A program made the translations under genes and the position numbers. Below, one piece after another: positions 49,730 to 59,597 of a DNA stretch of 64,000 bases (the first letter of the stretch is position 1; each line of letters opens with the position of its first letter). The stretch spans positions 744,001 to 808,000 of the forward strand of contig JAXHLS010000002.1 of the NCBI GenBank assembly GCA_034522055.1, read 5' to 3'. The notes beneath the pieces were generated by a model, which saw only the letters and a program-made list of their open reading frames with translations, did no database searches and was not told the origin of the DNA. Source of the stretch: Gammaproteobacteria bacterium (lineage in GTDB: Bacteria > Pseudomonadota > Gammaproteobacteria > JAABTG01).

Positions 49730-50593
49730 TCACTGCCGGTCGTCGCGACCCGCCAGGGTCAGGGCCAGCCGGTAGAGTTCCTTCTTCGGCCGATGCAACA
49801 CCTTGGCCGCCAGGGCCGCCGCCCGGGCCGGCGGCAACTCGCTCAGGAGTGCCTCCAGCAGGCGGGTGGGCTCTATACCATCCACGGCATGGACAGGGAT
49901 CGGATTGCCCGCCACGGCCACCACGAACTCGCCCCGCAGGCGCCGCCCATCCTCCGCCTGCACCCAGGTCACCAGTTCTTCCAGGGGCGCCCGCTTGACC
50001 TCTTCGAAACGCTTGGTGAGTTCGCGACCCACCGCCGCCAGGCGTCCATCACCGAACTCCCGGGCCATGTCCGCCAGGGTCGCCGCGATGCGATGGGGTG
50101 CCTCGAAGTAAACCAGGGTCTCCGAACGCCCCGCGGCCTGCCGGAAAAATCGCCGGCGTTCGGCTTCGCGCACCGGCGGGAAACCCGCGAAACAGAACGA
50201 CCCGCCGGGCAGACCCGCCGCCGCCAGCAGGGTCACCACGGCGTTCGCCCCCGGCAGAGAGAGGACGGTGACACCAGCCTCATGGGCCGCCGCCACCAGG
50301 TGGTAGCCGGGATCGCTCACCAGGGGCGTGCCCGCATCGGAGATCAGCGCCACCTGCTCCCCGGCCTGCAGGCGGGCGATGATCCCGGGGGCCCGGTGGC
50401 GTTCGTTGTGCTCATGGAGGGACACCAGGGGGGTGGTGATGCCGAAACGCTGCAACAGGGGGCGGCTCACCCGGGTGTCCTCGGCCGCCACCAGGGCCAC
50501 GGTACGCAGCACCTCCACCGCCCGCGGCGTCATATCATCGAGATTGCCGATGGGGGTGGCCACCACGTAAAGGGTCCCGGGCGGCGTGGTCAA
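49730..50593 (-). CDS. rsmI: 16S rRNA (cytidine1402-2'-O)-methyltransferase
   Basis: A 287-residue tetrapyrrole-methylase-fold enzyme that 2'-O-methylates C1402 of 16S rRNA. It shows GTLYVVATPIGNLDDMTPRA, AAEDTRVSRPLLQRF, ALISDAGTPLVSDPG and YFEAPHRIAATLADM. It is divergent from lpoA, with about 117 bp between, and followed by rnpB. Confidence 0.95.
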   Translation of the reverse strand: MTTPPGTLYVVATPIGNLDDMTPRAVEVLRTVALVAAEDTRVSRPLLQRFGITTPLVSLHEHNERHRAPGIIARLQAGEQVALISDAGTPLVSDPGYHLVAAAHEAGVTVLSLPGANAVVTLLAAAGLPGGSFCFAGFPPVREAERRRFFRQAAGRSETLVYFEAPHRIAATLADMAREFGDGRLAAVGRELTKRFEEVKRAPLEELVTWVQAEDGRRLRGEFVVAVAGNPIPVHAVDGIEPTRLLEALLSELPPARAAALAAKVLHRPKKELYRLALTLAGRDDRQ

Positions 50594-50710
50594 CGGTCGG
50601 GATCCCCGCCACCCGCGCCGAGGCCTGCTAGAATAACGCCCGGTAGGACGGCCCCCGTGGGTACCGCCGCCGCCCCAGCCCCCAGTTCAGCGTCGGTATT
50701 ATAGGTAAAG

Positions 50711-52597
50711 ATGGTTTCCACTCAGCGTTTCCTCGCAATTCCCATCCTGGCCATGGCCCTGGTGGTCACCGCCTGTGCCCCCACCCTGCCCCGGGAGCAG
50801 GCCCGGGCCCAGGCCCAGGAACTGGCGCAACAGGCCCGATCCCTGGCCGCCCAGGGTGACTATGCCGGCGCGGCCGCCCGCTATCGCGAGGCCGCCGCCC
50901 GCGCCGATGAGGGGCCGGCCCACCTGTTGCGGCTGCGAGCCGTGGGCATGTTGCTGGACGCCGGCGCCCCTACGGAGGCGGCGAAGCTGCTGGCGAGCCT
51001 GCCTGAAAAGGCCGACGATGGGCAAGCCCGGGGGCATCGGGCGGTGGCGCGGGCCACCCTGGCTGCCGAGGATGGCCGGCCCGGGGACGCCCTCGCGCTG
51101 CTGGAGTCGGTGACCGTGCCCGAGGACGGTCCCCTGCAGCGGCGCTGGTTGGCGCTGCGGGCCCGGCTGCTGGAGGACCGGCAGGATCATCTGGCGGCCG
51201 CTCGTGACCGCAGTCGCCTCGACACCTACCTGGAGGGCGAACAGGCCGCGGCCAACCGGGCCGCCCTGTGGGCAGCGCTGGAGCGGTTGGACGTGGCGGC
51301 CCTGGAGGCGGCACCGGCCAACGGCGATGCGCGCTTCGAAGGCTGGACGGCACTCGCCGCCCTCGCCCGCCGCTACGCCACCAACGGCGGGGCCCTGATG
51401 ACCGCCCTCGGGACCTGGAGCGCGCGTTTCCCCGACCACCCGGCGGAGGTCACATACCTGCCCCGGCTCCGGGAGACCGCCCTCACGCTGGGCACCCGGC
51501 CGGACCACATCGCCGTACTGCTGCCGGAGCACGGCGGCTTCGCCAGGGCCGGTGCGGCGGTGCGGGATGGCCTCGTGGCAGCCTGGTTGCAGGACACTCC
51601 CGATGCCCGGCCACGCCTGAGCTTTCTCGACGAATCCACCGCCGCGCCCTGGGACGGCTATGGTGCGGCCGTAGATACGGGAGCGGAGTTCATCATCGGC
51701 CCCCTCACGAAAGACGCCCTGGCGGCGCTGGGTCGTGGCGACGCCATGCCCCTGCCGACCCTGGCCCTCAACCACCTCGAGACAGCGGCCGACGGGGAGG
51801 CCCCCGCTCCGTTACCGGACCAGCTGTTCCAGTTCGGCCTGTCGCCGGAGGCGGAGGCCCGGGAGGTGGCCCTGCGGGCCTGGTTCGACGGCCACCAGCA
51901 GGCCCTGGTGCTCGCTCCGGACAGCCCCTGGGGCGACCGTGTGGCCACCGCCTTCACCAGGGAATGGGCGGATCTGGGGGGCGTCGTAGCGGAGTCTGGC
52001 GCCTACGACAGCAACCCCGACGCGATGTCCCGGGCGGTGGCGGCCCTGGTGAACGTGGACGCCAGTGATCAGCGGGCGCGCACCCTGCGGGGGATCCTGG
52101 CCCGGGACCTGGAAACCGAGCCGCGCCCGCGCCGGGACGCCCACTTCGTGTTCCTGGCCGCCACCACCGATGATGCCCGCCAGTTACGCCCCCAGTTGCG
52201 CTTCCATCGGGCGGGCCAGTTGCCCGTCTACAGTACCTCCCATGTCTTTTCCGGCACCGTAGACCCGACAGCGGCACGGGACCTGGAGGATATCCGCTTC
52301 GCCGACATGCCGTGGATGGTGCGCGACGACCATCCCGGGGCGGCCCTGCAGGATGCCATCGAGCGTTACTGGCCCGACCGCGCCCGCCGCTATGGCCGGC
52401 TGTTCGCCCTCGGCGTGGATGCCTACGCCCTCGCCACCGAGCTGCCGCGCCTCTACGATCGTCCGGCCACCCGCCTGGAGGGCGTGACCGGGCGCCTCGG
52501 GTTGGATGGCCGGCGCCGGGTCCACCGCGGGCTCACGTGGGCGCAATTTCATGACGGCGGGATAAGGCTGCTCGACATCCCCTATGAGCCCCGGTGA
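50711..52597 (+). CDS. lpoA: Penicillin-binding protein activator LpoA
   Basis: An outer-membrane lipoprotein that activates PBP1A. The 628-residue protein has a lipoprotein signal peptide with lipobox V-T-A-C, an N-terminal TPR-like helical region (about 30-250) and a periplasmic-binding-fold C-terminal half with HIAVLLPEHGGFARAGAAVR and IIGPLTKDALAALGRG. AGGTAAAG precedes the ATG. The stop overlaps the yraN GTG start. Confidence 0.93.
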   Translation: MVSTQRFLAIPILAMALVVTACAPTLPREQARAQAQELAQQARSLAAQGDYAGAAARYREAAARADEGPAHLLRLRAVGMLLDAGAPTEAAKLLASLPEKADDGQARGHRAVARATLAAEDGRPGDALALLESVTVPEDGPLQRRWLALRARLLEDRQDHLAAARDRSRLDTYLEGEQAAANRAALWAALERLDVAALEAAPANGDARFEGWTALAALARRYATNGGALMTALGTWSARFPDHPAEVTYLPRLRETALTLGTRPDHIAVLLPEHGGFARAGAAVRDGLVAAWLQDTPDARPRLSFLDESTAAPWDGYGAAVDTGAEFIIGPLTKDALAALGRGDAMPLPTLALNHLETAADGEAPAPLPDQLFQFGLSPEAEAREVALRAWFDGHQQALVLAPDSPWGDRVATAFTREWADLGGVVAESGAYDSNPDAMSRAVAALVNVDASDQRARTLRGILARDLETEPRPRRDAHFVFLAATTDDARQLRPQLRFHRAGQLPVYSTSHVFSGTVDPTAARDLEDIRFADMPWMVRDDHPGAALQDAIERYWPDRARRYGRLFALGVDAYALATELPRLYDRPATRLEGVTGRLGLDGRRRVHRGLTWAQFHDGGIRLLDIPYEPR

Positions 52598-52959
52598 GAC
52601 CGGCCACATCCCAGCGCGGCGCAGCCGCCGAGCGCTTCGCCGAGGCCCACCTGAAGGCCCACGGGCTCGCCACCCTGGCCCGCAACTACCGGTGTCCCGG
52701 CGGCGAACTCGATCTGGTGATGAGGGACGGCGTCACCCTGGTGTTCGTGGAGGTGCGTATGCGGACCACCCGGGGCTTCGGCGGTGCGGAGGCCTCGGTG
52801 GATGCCCGCAAGCGGGCCCGTATCGCCCGCTGCGCCGCCCATTATCTACAGAAGGGCCATGGGCCCCGGGAGGCACCCTGCCGCTTCGATGTGGTTGCGC
52901 TTTACCCGGCGGGCGAACAGTATGACGTCAACTGGATCCGCGCCGCCTTCACCCTTTGA
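52594..52959 (+). CDS. yraN: UPF0102 family protein YraN
   Basis: A 121-residue protein with a predicted endonuclease-like (PD-(D/E)xK/Holliday-resolvase) fold: QRGAAAERFAEAHLKAHG, ARNYRCPGGELDLVMRDG and T-L-V-F-V-E-V-R, carrying the E, D and E-x-R residues. Function is not established. It starts at GTG 52594, overlapping the lpoA stop as GTGA. Confidence 0.93.
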   Translation: MRPATSQRGAAAERFAEAHLKAHGLATLARNYRCPGGELDLVMRDGVTLVFVEVRMRTTRGFGGAEASVDARKRARIARCAAHYLQKGHGPREAPCRFDVVALYPAGEQYDVNWIRAAFTL

Positions 52960-52984
52960 ATCCACCCGCCCGTCGCCCCCTTGA

Positions 52985-53593
<609 letters not shown>

Positions 53594-53596
53594 ACC

Positions 53597-54274
53597 ATGC
53601 ACCATTGCCATCGCCGGCCCACGCCATCGCAAAACCCGGGCATGACAGCCCCTGTCGTGCGTGCCGGTTCACACCCCGGGATCATCCCCGCGGCCCTGCT
53701 GGTCCTGGCCGTGCTGGCGGTGGCCCTGCAGGGTTGCGCTCCCGCCATCGTGGCGGGCGGCGCGGCCACCGGGGCCATGATCGCCCATGACCGCCGGACC
53801 ACCGGGACGGTGGTGGAGGACAGGGCGATCATCCTGAAGGTGGCCGGTCGCATCAGCGACGACGAGGAGCTGGACAATCAGAGCCATATCAACGTCAACA
53901 GCTACAACGGCGTGGTGGTGCTCACGGGCGAGACGCCCTCCGCCGCCTTGCGGGCCCGCGCGGAAAAACATGCGCGCCAGGTGGAAAAGGTGCGCAAGGT
54001 CTACAACGAGCTCGTGGTGGCCGCCCCCAGTTCCCTCCTCACCCGCACCAGCGACACCCTGCTGCTGGGCAAGATCAAGGGCACCATGCTGGCCACCGAG
54101 GGCGTGGACCCGACACGCACCAAGGTGATCGTCGAACAGGGACGGGTCTATCTCATGGGCCTGGTCACCGACGCCGAGGCCCATGCCGCCACCGAAGTGG
54201 TGCGCCGCGTCGATGGCGTGCAGAAGGTGATTCGGTTGTTCGAGTATATCGACCCGGCCCGGCAGGAAGGCTGA
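53597..54274 (+). CDS. dolP: BON-domain outer-membrane lipoprotein DolP
   Basis: A 225-residue protein with a signal peptide and lipobox L-Q-G-C (Cys near residue 47) and two BON domains: ILKVAGRISDDEELDNQSHI with VVVLTGETPS, and LGKIKGTMLATEGVDPTRTK with VYLMGLV. DolP (YraP) binds anionic phospholipid at division sites and supports outer-membrane integrity. The start could be ATG 53642, giving a shorter signal peptide. It is 3 nt after diaA. Confidence 0.92.
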   Translation: MHHCHRRPTPSQNPGMTAPVVRAGSHPGIIPAALLVLAVLAVALQGCAPAIVAGGAATGAMIAHDRRTTGTVVEDRAIILKVAGRISDDEELDNQSHINVNSYNGVVVLTGETPSAALRARAEKHARQVEKVRKVYNELVVAAPSSLLTRTSDTLLLGKIKGTMLATEGVDPTRTKVIVEQGRVYLMGLVTDAEAHAATEVVRRVDGVQKVIRLFEYIDPARQEG

Positions 54275-54287
54275 GGGTCCCTGGCCC

Positions 54288-55688
54288 GTGTCCCATACGG
54301 TCCCCCCACAGCTGCTCGGCGAACTCGCCGCCATCGCCGGCGACGATGGCCTGCTGACGGAGAGTGCGGAGCGCTGGACCTACGGCTACGACAACAGCCG
54401 GCGGCAGGGGCAGCCGGACGCCGTGGTGCTCCCCACCGATGCCCGCCAGGTGCGGGCCATCGTGGCCCTGTGCAACGAACTCCGAGTGCCCCTGGTACCC
54501 CGCGGACGTGGCACCGGCACCACCGGCGCCACGGTGCCCACGAGCGGCGGCGTGGTGATGTCCCTGGAGCGCATGGACCGTATCATCCATCTCAACACCG
54601 CCGATCGCTACCTGGTGGTGGAGCCCGGCATCACCAACCAGGCCGTCCAGGATGCCGCCGCCGCGGCGGGCTTCTTTTGGCCCCCCGATCCCACCAGCGC
54701 CGCCTACTGCACCGTGGGGGGCAACCTGGCCTACAACTCGGCGGGTCCTCACGCCGTCAAGTACGGGACGCCGCGGGAGAATACCCTGGGGCTGCGGGCC
54801 GTCACGGGCGCCGGGGAGGTCCTGCGCACCGGCGTATTCACCACCAAGGGGGTGGTGGGCTATGACCTGACGCGTCTGCTCATCGGTTCCGAGGGTACCC
54901 TGGCCATCATCACCGAGGCCACCCTCCGGCTCACGCCCCTGCCCCGCACCCGCCGGGCCCTGCGTGCCGCCTATCGGGACGTGGCCAGCGCCACCCTGGC
55001 CATCACCCGCATCATGTCCCAGCCCGACGTGCCGGCGGCCCTGGAGTTCATGGACGGCGCCGCCGTCGGACTGGCCAACGGCCATCGCGATCTGCAGCTG
55101 CCGGCTCATACGGGGGCGCTGCTGCTGCTGGAAGTGGACGGCAATGCGGGGGGCGTCGAGAGGGCGGTGGAGGCCATCGGCCGGGCCGCCACCGTGGATG
55201 GCCTTCTGGACCTGAAGGCGGAGGGTGCGGATGGCGGTGCCGCCGACATCTGGGCGGCCCGCAAAGCCCTGTCCCCCGCCCTGCGGACCCTGGCACCCAA
55301 GAAGATCAACGAAGACGTAGTAGTACCGGTCTCACGCCTGCCGGAACTCATCGACGGTCTCTCCGCCCTGTCTGCGCAGCACGGCATCCGCATCGTCAAC
55401 TTCGGCCATGCCGGCAACGGCAACATCCACGTGAACCTGCTGGTGGACCACCAGGACCCGGCCCAGACGGCCGCCGCCCCCCGCTGCCTGAGCGCAGTCT
55501 TCGACCTAGTCCTCGGCCTCGGCGGCACCCTGTCGGGAGAACACGGTGTGGGATTGGAAAAGCGGGACTTCGTCGACCGCGAGCTGGACCCCGTGGCCCT
55601 CGGACTGATGCGCGCCATCAAACGCCAGTTCGACCCCAACGGCATCCTCAATCCGGGCAAGATGTTTCCACCCCAAGCACATCCCTGA
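54288..55688 (+). CDS. FAD-linked oxidase (GlcD/Dld family)
   Basis: A 466-residue flavoprotein. The FAD_binding_4 domain has VPLVPRGRGTGTTGATVPT and GGNLAYNSAGPHAVKYG. The C-terminal domain has V-N-F-G-H-A-G-N-G-N-I-H and SGEHGVGLEKRDFVDREL, typical of glycolate oxidase GlcD and D-lactate or D-2-hydroxyglutarate dehydrogenases. The exact 2-hydroxy acid cannot be told. It follows dolP by 13 nt. Bases 55689-55874 hold no gene, and GC drops sharply from about 55800. Confidence 0.9.
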   Translation: MSHTVPPQLLGELAAIAGDDGLLTESAERWTYGYDNSRRQGQPDAVVLPTDARQVRAIVALCNELRVPLVPRGRGTGTTGATVPTSGGVVMSLERMDRIIHLNTADRYLVVEPGITNQAVQDAAAAAGFFWPPDPTSAAYCTVGGNLAYNSAGPHAVKYGTPRENTLGLRAVTGAGEVLRTGVFTTKGVVGYDLTRLLIGSEGTLAIITEATLRLTPLPRTRRALRAAYRDVASATLAITRIMSQPDVPAALEFMDGAAVGLANGHRDLQLPAHTGALLLLEVDGNAGGVERAVEAIGRAATVDGLLDLKAEGADGGAADIWAARKALSPALRTLAPKKINEDVVVPVSRLPELIDGLSALSAQHGIRIVNFGHAGNGNIHVNLLVDHQDPAQTAAAPRCLSAVFDLVLGLGGTLSGEHGVGLEKRDFVDRELDPVALGLMRAIKRQFDPNGILNPGKMFPPQAHP

Positions 55689-55874
55689 CCGAGACGGCCG
55701 CGACCGCCGCCCTCATCACAGGCATCGGAACGCTGTACCCTCCCAGCGACGCGGCGGCCCAGATCCGCGATCCCTGCTTACTGCGTAGCCGGGGTGTGAA
55801 CCAAGTCTGAATACACCGAACCGAAAATCAGTAACGAAGTTCCTTAATGATTTCGCTATTGGCAGAAGCGAAAC

Positions 55875-55955
55875 CCTTAACGGCTGAGCTCAGCTGCGGC
55901 CGAAAGCAGAGCAAATCGGCACTTTTGGCCGTCGCGCTGAAGCGACTTATGTGCA
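55875..55955 (-). repeat. Second attC-like site, downstream of hicB
   Basis: On the minus strand the segment directly after the hicB stop folds as a hairpin: CGGCCAAAAG and CTTTCGGCCG as inner arms, TCAGC and GCTGA as outer arms with bulges, ending CCGTTAAGGG. GTTAAGG (55875-55881, minus) is the same R' sequence as in the site at 402-490. The R'' end is degenerate. The gene-then-attC arrangement again suggests an integron cassette. Confidence 0.45.
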
Positions 55956-56285
55956 TTAGTGGGCAAGTTTTGTGCTCGCCAGCCGATTAAGGCTCACACC
56001 AGACTCCGCCGCTTCTACTGCAAGGTGTCTATGCACTTCTGGTGGGACCCGAACCATGAATTTCCCACTGTATTTCCGGGATGAAATTGGCTCTGGAATC
56101 TTTTCCCCATTTTTAGTCATATCCTTTACGACGGATTTAACCAAAGTTCGAATGCCCTTTAAAGCCGCCTCTGGAGTAGATTTAAGCCAACTCAAGCCGG
56201 GGAATTCGGCACAAGTGCCAACATATTCCTGGTCTTCTTCCGACCACATTACTCGATAAGTGAATTTGTCAATTTCAGGAACCAT
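55956..56285 (-). CDS. hicB: HicB family antitoxin
   Basis: A 109-residue protein: an N-terminal HicB-like domain (FTYRVMWSEEDQEYVGTCAE and FPGLSWLKSTPEAALKGI) and a C-terminal ribbon-helix-helix (GKFMVRVPPEVHRHLAVEAA and SGVSLNRLAS). It would neutralise HicA and repress the pair. The frame is intact and overlaps the hicA end by 11 nt. The composition is far AT-richer than the core genome. Confidence 0.88.
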   Translation of the reverse strand: MVPEIDKFTYRVMWSEEDQEYVGTCAEFPGLSWLKSTPEAALKGIRTLVKSVVKDMTKNGEKIPEPISSRKYSGKFMVRVPPEVHRHLAVEAAESGVSLNRLASTKLAH

Positions 56286-56529
56286 GGCCTACCTCTAACT
56301 TCTCAATGGCAAGCAGTACGTGCCTTACCTGGTATGGCTTAGCTTTTCCTTTTTGATTCTGGATGTTTACTCGGGGATCGCCGGGCCAAGGCGTCTTAAA
56401 AATACAATGACTTGTGCCTTACTGCCGAGGGGTGCCAAAGTAATGCTCACAGACTTTTTCGAGATCAGAGAATCGAACCCCTTTGGGATTAGATCTCATT
56501 TCCTTCAAGATCTTGCCTATGCCACTCAT
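56275..56529 (-). pseudogene. hicA: hicA toxin gene with one in-frame stop
   Basis: From ATG 56529 the minus strand encodes MSGIGKILKEMRSNPKGVRF, SDLEKVCEHYFGTPRQ, then TAA at 56419-56421, and continues in the same frame with GTSHCIFKTPWPGDPRVNIQ, NQKGKAKPYQVRHVLLAIEK and LEVGHGS. This is a complete HicA with its G-T-S-H catalytic motif, broken only by a single stop codon right before that motif. The toxin should be inactive unless the stop is read through. An 11-nt overlap with hicB is kept. Confidence 0.85.
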
Positions 56530-56539
56530 TTGGGAATGA

Positions 56540-56558
56540 TATCATTATTGATACTATA
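56540..56558 (-). promoter_or_regulatory. Candidate hicAB operator and -10 box
   Basis: TATCATTATTGATA (56540-56553) is an inverted repeat with 5-bp arms, and TATAGT (minus strand, 56553-56558) is a good -10 box, 11 nt upstream of hicA. HicB-type ribbon-helix-helix proteins bind such short palindromes. Confidence 0.4.
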
Positions 56559-56595
56559 ATCAAGATCCCAAAAACGCACACAGTAAAGTGACATC

Positions 56596-57043
56596 GCATT
56601 ACGGCATTACGGTGACACTTTACTATTTACACCACTTTGCGGGCATTACGGTGACACTTTACTATTTACACCACTTTGCGGATCATCGTACCCGGCGTTC
56701 CCCACCACGTGACGCAACGAGGGAACAGGGGCATTACGGTGACACTTTACTATTTACACCACTTCCCTGTCGGCTTACGCTACGCGCATGTCTCGGCTCC
56801 CACGGATCATCGTACCCGGCGTTCCCCACCACGTGACGCAACGAGGGAACAGGCGGCAACGGATCTTCATGCAGGATGACGACTATGGGCTTTATCGAGA
56901 TTGGCTATCCCAAGGATGTCGATCGAACGGGGTGGAAGTCTGGTCCTACTGCCTGATGCCGAACCATGTTCACTTGATTCTCGTACCCATTGACGACACC
57001 GGGCTGTCGCGCGCAGTCGGCGAAACGGCACGGGCATTACCGG
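56596..57043 (+). repeat. Ladder of partial RAYT-element 5' ends
   Basis: The terminal sequence GCATTACGGTGACACTTTAC restarts several times in direct orientation: 56596 (8 nt only), 56604 (37 nt), 56643 (about 87 nt, with an internal deletion), 56731 (about 303 nt, into the transposase gene) and 57034 (7 nt), before the full copy at 57044. Each fragment is cut at a different point and followed by the next start. Confidence 0.85.
56788..57029 (+). pseudogene. Truncated RAYT transposase fragment
   Basis: Encodes the first 80 or so residues of the transposase, including Y-C-L-M-P-N-H-V-H-L-I with the HUH pair, up to S-R-A-V-G-E-T, then runs into the start of the next element copy. The catalytic Tyr region is missing, so it cannot be active alone. 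Confidence 0.85.
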
Positions 57044-57842
57044 GCATTACGGTGACACTTTACTGATTTACACCACTTCCCTGTCGGCTTACGCTACGCG
57101 CATGTCTCGGCTCCGCACGGATCATCGTACCCGGCGTTCCCCACCACGTGACGCAACGAGGGAACAGGCGGCAACGGATCTTCATGCAGGATGACGACTA
57201 TGGGCTTTATCGAGATTGGCTATCCCAAGGATGTCGATCGAACGGGGTGGAAGTCTGGTCCTACTGCCTGATGCCGAACCATGTTCACTTGATTCTCGTA
57301 CCCATTGACGACACCGGGCTGTCGCGCGCAGTCGGCGAAACGCATCGTCGGTACAGCGGCTACATCAACGCAAGATTGCGGGTCACTGGCCATTTGTTTC
57401 AAGGGCGGTTTGGCTGCGTGGCAATGGATGAAGCGCACTTGATGGCCGCTTTCCGCTACGTGGCTCTGAATCCCGTCAAAGCGAAGCTGGCGGCGACGGC
57501 GGTCGATTGGCCTTGGTCAAGCGCGCCAGCACATCTCCGGCGCCAAGACGACGGCTTGGTTACCGTTCAACCCCTGCTCGATCGCGTCGATAGCTTCGTG
57601 GAGTTTCTGGATACACCAGAGGATCCTGAACGGGTTGCCGCTCTTACTCGGGGTCAGAGCATAGGGCGACCATTAATGGGTGACCGAGAGCTGGGCGAAC
57701 TCGAGAAGCGACTTGGTCGACCTTTGCGCCCAGGCAAGCGGGGCCGGCCCCCTTCCGAGAAGAAGGACCCGAGGCAACAAAAAACGGTGTAAATCGTAAG
57801 GTGTCACCGTAATGTCGTAATGTTAAGGTGTCACCGTAATGC
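57044..57842 (+). mobile_element. RAYT element, copy 1 (full length)
   Basis: Begins GCATTACGGTGACACTTTAC and ends AAGGTGTCACCGTAATGC, i.e. inverted ends of about 17 bp. It encloses one transposase gene. It ends 5 nt before the sulP stop codon. The tail also has a doubled end (GGTGTCACCGTAATG at about 57800-57814 and 57827-57841). Confidence 0.8.
57148..57792 (+). CDS. REP-associated tyrosine transposase (RAYT)
   Basis: A Y1/HUH-type transposase of the TnpA-REP family, 214 residues from GTG 57148. HUH motif M-P-N-H-V-H-L-I, then ETHRRYSGYINARLRVTGHL with the candidate catalytic Tyr, FQGRFGCVAMDEAHLMAAFR and YVALNPVKAKL. The natural start at 57102 is out of frame because CTCCGCACGG carries one extra base relative to CTCCCACGG in the other copies, which removes the first 15 residues. 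RAYTs cut and join single-stranded palindromic repeats. Confidence 0.85.
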   Translation: MTQRGNRRQRIFMQDDDYGLYRDWLSQGCRSNGVEVWSYCLMPNHVHLILVPIDDTGLSRAVGETHRRYSGYINARLRVTGHLFQGRFGCVAMDEAHLMAAFRYVALNPVKAKLAATAVDWPWSSAPAHLRRQDDGLVTVQPLLDRVDSFVEFLDTPEDPERVAALTRGQSIGRPLMGDRELGELEKRLGRPLRPGKRGRPPSEKKDPRQQKTV

Positions 57843-57846
57843 CCGT

Positions 57847-59352
57847 TCAATGCCCTCCGGTGCCCAGCTCCACGCCCTTGTCGTGCAGCGCCAGCTTGTC
57901 GTGCAGTTCGCGGCCGGCACCGAGCGGGGCCATGACCTCGACCTCCATGCCATTGCGCCGGAACTTGCCCACGACCTTGTCGATGGCGGCAACGGCGGAG
58001 CTGTCCCACAGCGCGACGTGGCGCAGATCGATCAGCACATAGTGTACCGGTTCACGGTAGTCGAAGCTGTCGATGAACTTGTCCACGGCGACGAAGAACA
58101 ACTGACCGTGAACGACGTAGGTGCGGGTCGGGCTGTCCGCGGGCCGCTCGCTGTCCACGTGGATGGATCTGGCGATCTTGCGCGCGAAGAACACCGCGCT
58201 GAGCAGCACGCCTGCCAGGACGCCCTTGGCCAGGTCGTGAGTTATAACCACGGTCACGACCGTGACCACCAGCACCACGGCGTCGGTTCGCGGCAAACGA
58301 TGCAGCGTCTTCAGCGAGTGCCAGTCGAAGGTGGCGAGGGCGACCATCAGCATGACCGCCACCAGTGCGGCCATCGGGATGAGGGAGACCAGGTCTCCGA
58401 GCACCAGGATAAAGAAAAGCAGGTAAAGACCGGCCGCGAAACTGGACAAGCGCCCCAGGCCACCCGATTTGATGTTGATCACCGACTGCCCGATCATCGC
58501 GCAACTGGCCATGCCACCGAAGAAGCCGACCACTATGTTGGCGATTCCCTGCCCTTGGGCCTCGGCGTTCTTGCCACTCGGCGTGTCTGTCAGATCGTCG
58601 ATGATCGACGCCGTCAGCAGCGACTCGAGCAACCCGACAATGGCCAGGGCCAGCGCGGTTGGGAAGATGATCGAGAGAGTCTCGAGACTCAGCGGAACAT
58701 CCGGCAGCAGAAACACCGGCAGCCCGTCGGGCAGTCTGCCCATGTCCCCGACCGACAGCGTCGACAAGTCGCTGAAGTGAACCGCCAGGGTCAGCACTAC
58801 GATCGCGACCAGGGGCGGCGGCAGCATGCGTGGAATGAACGGCAGCAACGGCATCCCGTAGATGATGGCCAGGCCGCCGGCCACCAGCAGCCACATGGTC
58901 GGGTCACCCTCTATCAGGTAGGGCAGTTGCGACAGGAAGATCAGGACCGCCAGCGCATTGACGAAGCCCACCAGCACAGTCCGCGGTATGAACATCATGT
59001 AACGGGCGAGCTTGGCCCAGGCGAAGAACAGCTGGATCAACCCGGTCAGGATGGTCGCCGCCAGCAGGTACTGCAGTCCATGGTCTGCCACCAGCGTGAC
59101 CATCAACAGCGCCATCGCGCCGGTCGCAGCGGAGATCATGCCGGGTCGCCCACCGGCGAATGCAATCACGACAGCCATCGTGAACGAGGCGTAGAGGCCG
59201 ACCTGCGGATCCAGGCCGGCAATGATCGAGAACGCGATCGCCTCCGGTATCAGGGCCAAGGCGACGACGATACCGGCGATCAGGTCACCGCGGATATTGA
59301 AGAACCAAACGTCGCGCTGGCGACGCCATAGCTTGATAAGGGTGTCTTTCAC
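57847..59352 (-). CDS. SulP family anion transporter with STAS domain
   Basis: A 501-residue transporter with about 12-14 membrane segments, [20 protein letters not shown] at the N terminus, [20 protein letters not shown] in the core and a C-terminal STAS domain (about 395-490, [20 protein letters not shown]). SulP proteins carry sulfate, bicarbonate or other anions; the substrate is not clear. It is divergent from a usp gene, and the pair is flanked on both sides by RAYT elements. Confidence 0.9.
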   Translation of the reverse strand: MKDTLIKLWRRQRDVWFFNIRGDLIAGIVVALALIPEAIAFSIIAGLDPQVGLYASFTMAVVIAFAGGRPGMISAATGAMALLMVTLVADHGLQYLLAATILTGLIQLFFAWAKLARYMMFIPRTVLVGFVNALAVLIFLSQLPYLIEGDPTMWLLVAGGLAIIYGMPLLPFIPRMLPPPLVAIVVLTLAVHFSDLSTLSVGDMGRLPDGLPVFLLPDVPLSLETLSIIFPTALALAIVGLLESLLTASIIDDLTDTPSGKNAEAQGQGIANIVVGFFGGMASCAMIGQSVINIKSGGLGRLSSFAAGLYLLFFILVLGDLVSLIPMAALVAVMLMVALATFDWHSLKTLHRLPRTDAVVLVVTVVTVVITHDLAKGVLAGVLLSAVFFARKIARSIHVDSERPADSPTRTYVVHGQLFFVAVDKFIDSFDYREPVHYVLIDLRHVALWDSSAVAAIDKVVGKFRRNGMEVEVMAPLGAGRELHDKLALHDKGVELGTGGH

Positions 59353-59597
59353 TTCTGGAACATTCCGATTGGATGGCCTGAGGCGCGCCCCGGTGTAGTA
59401 CTCTGGCGACGCAGCATCCGCGCAGATCGATCGGCCCGGAGTCGCATTTGCCAGTGAGGCGGCTCAGGCCGCGCAATTGCGGATGGCTGGAATGGTACCA
59501 TTACCGTCGACTATCCTGAAGGTGGTCGGCTGGAGGAGTCCAATCTCGGGGCCGGATGCCTCACAGCCAATTCAAAGCAGAACAAAAGGGGGCCAGA

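Noticed and set aside
56588-56836. Small protein with repeated I-T-V-T-L-Y-Y-L-H-H-F
   Set aside because: It is the translation of the ladder of element ends and has no independent coding support.
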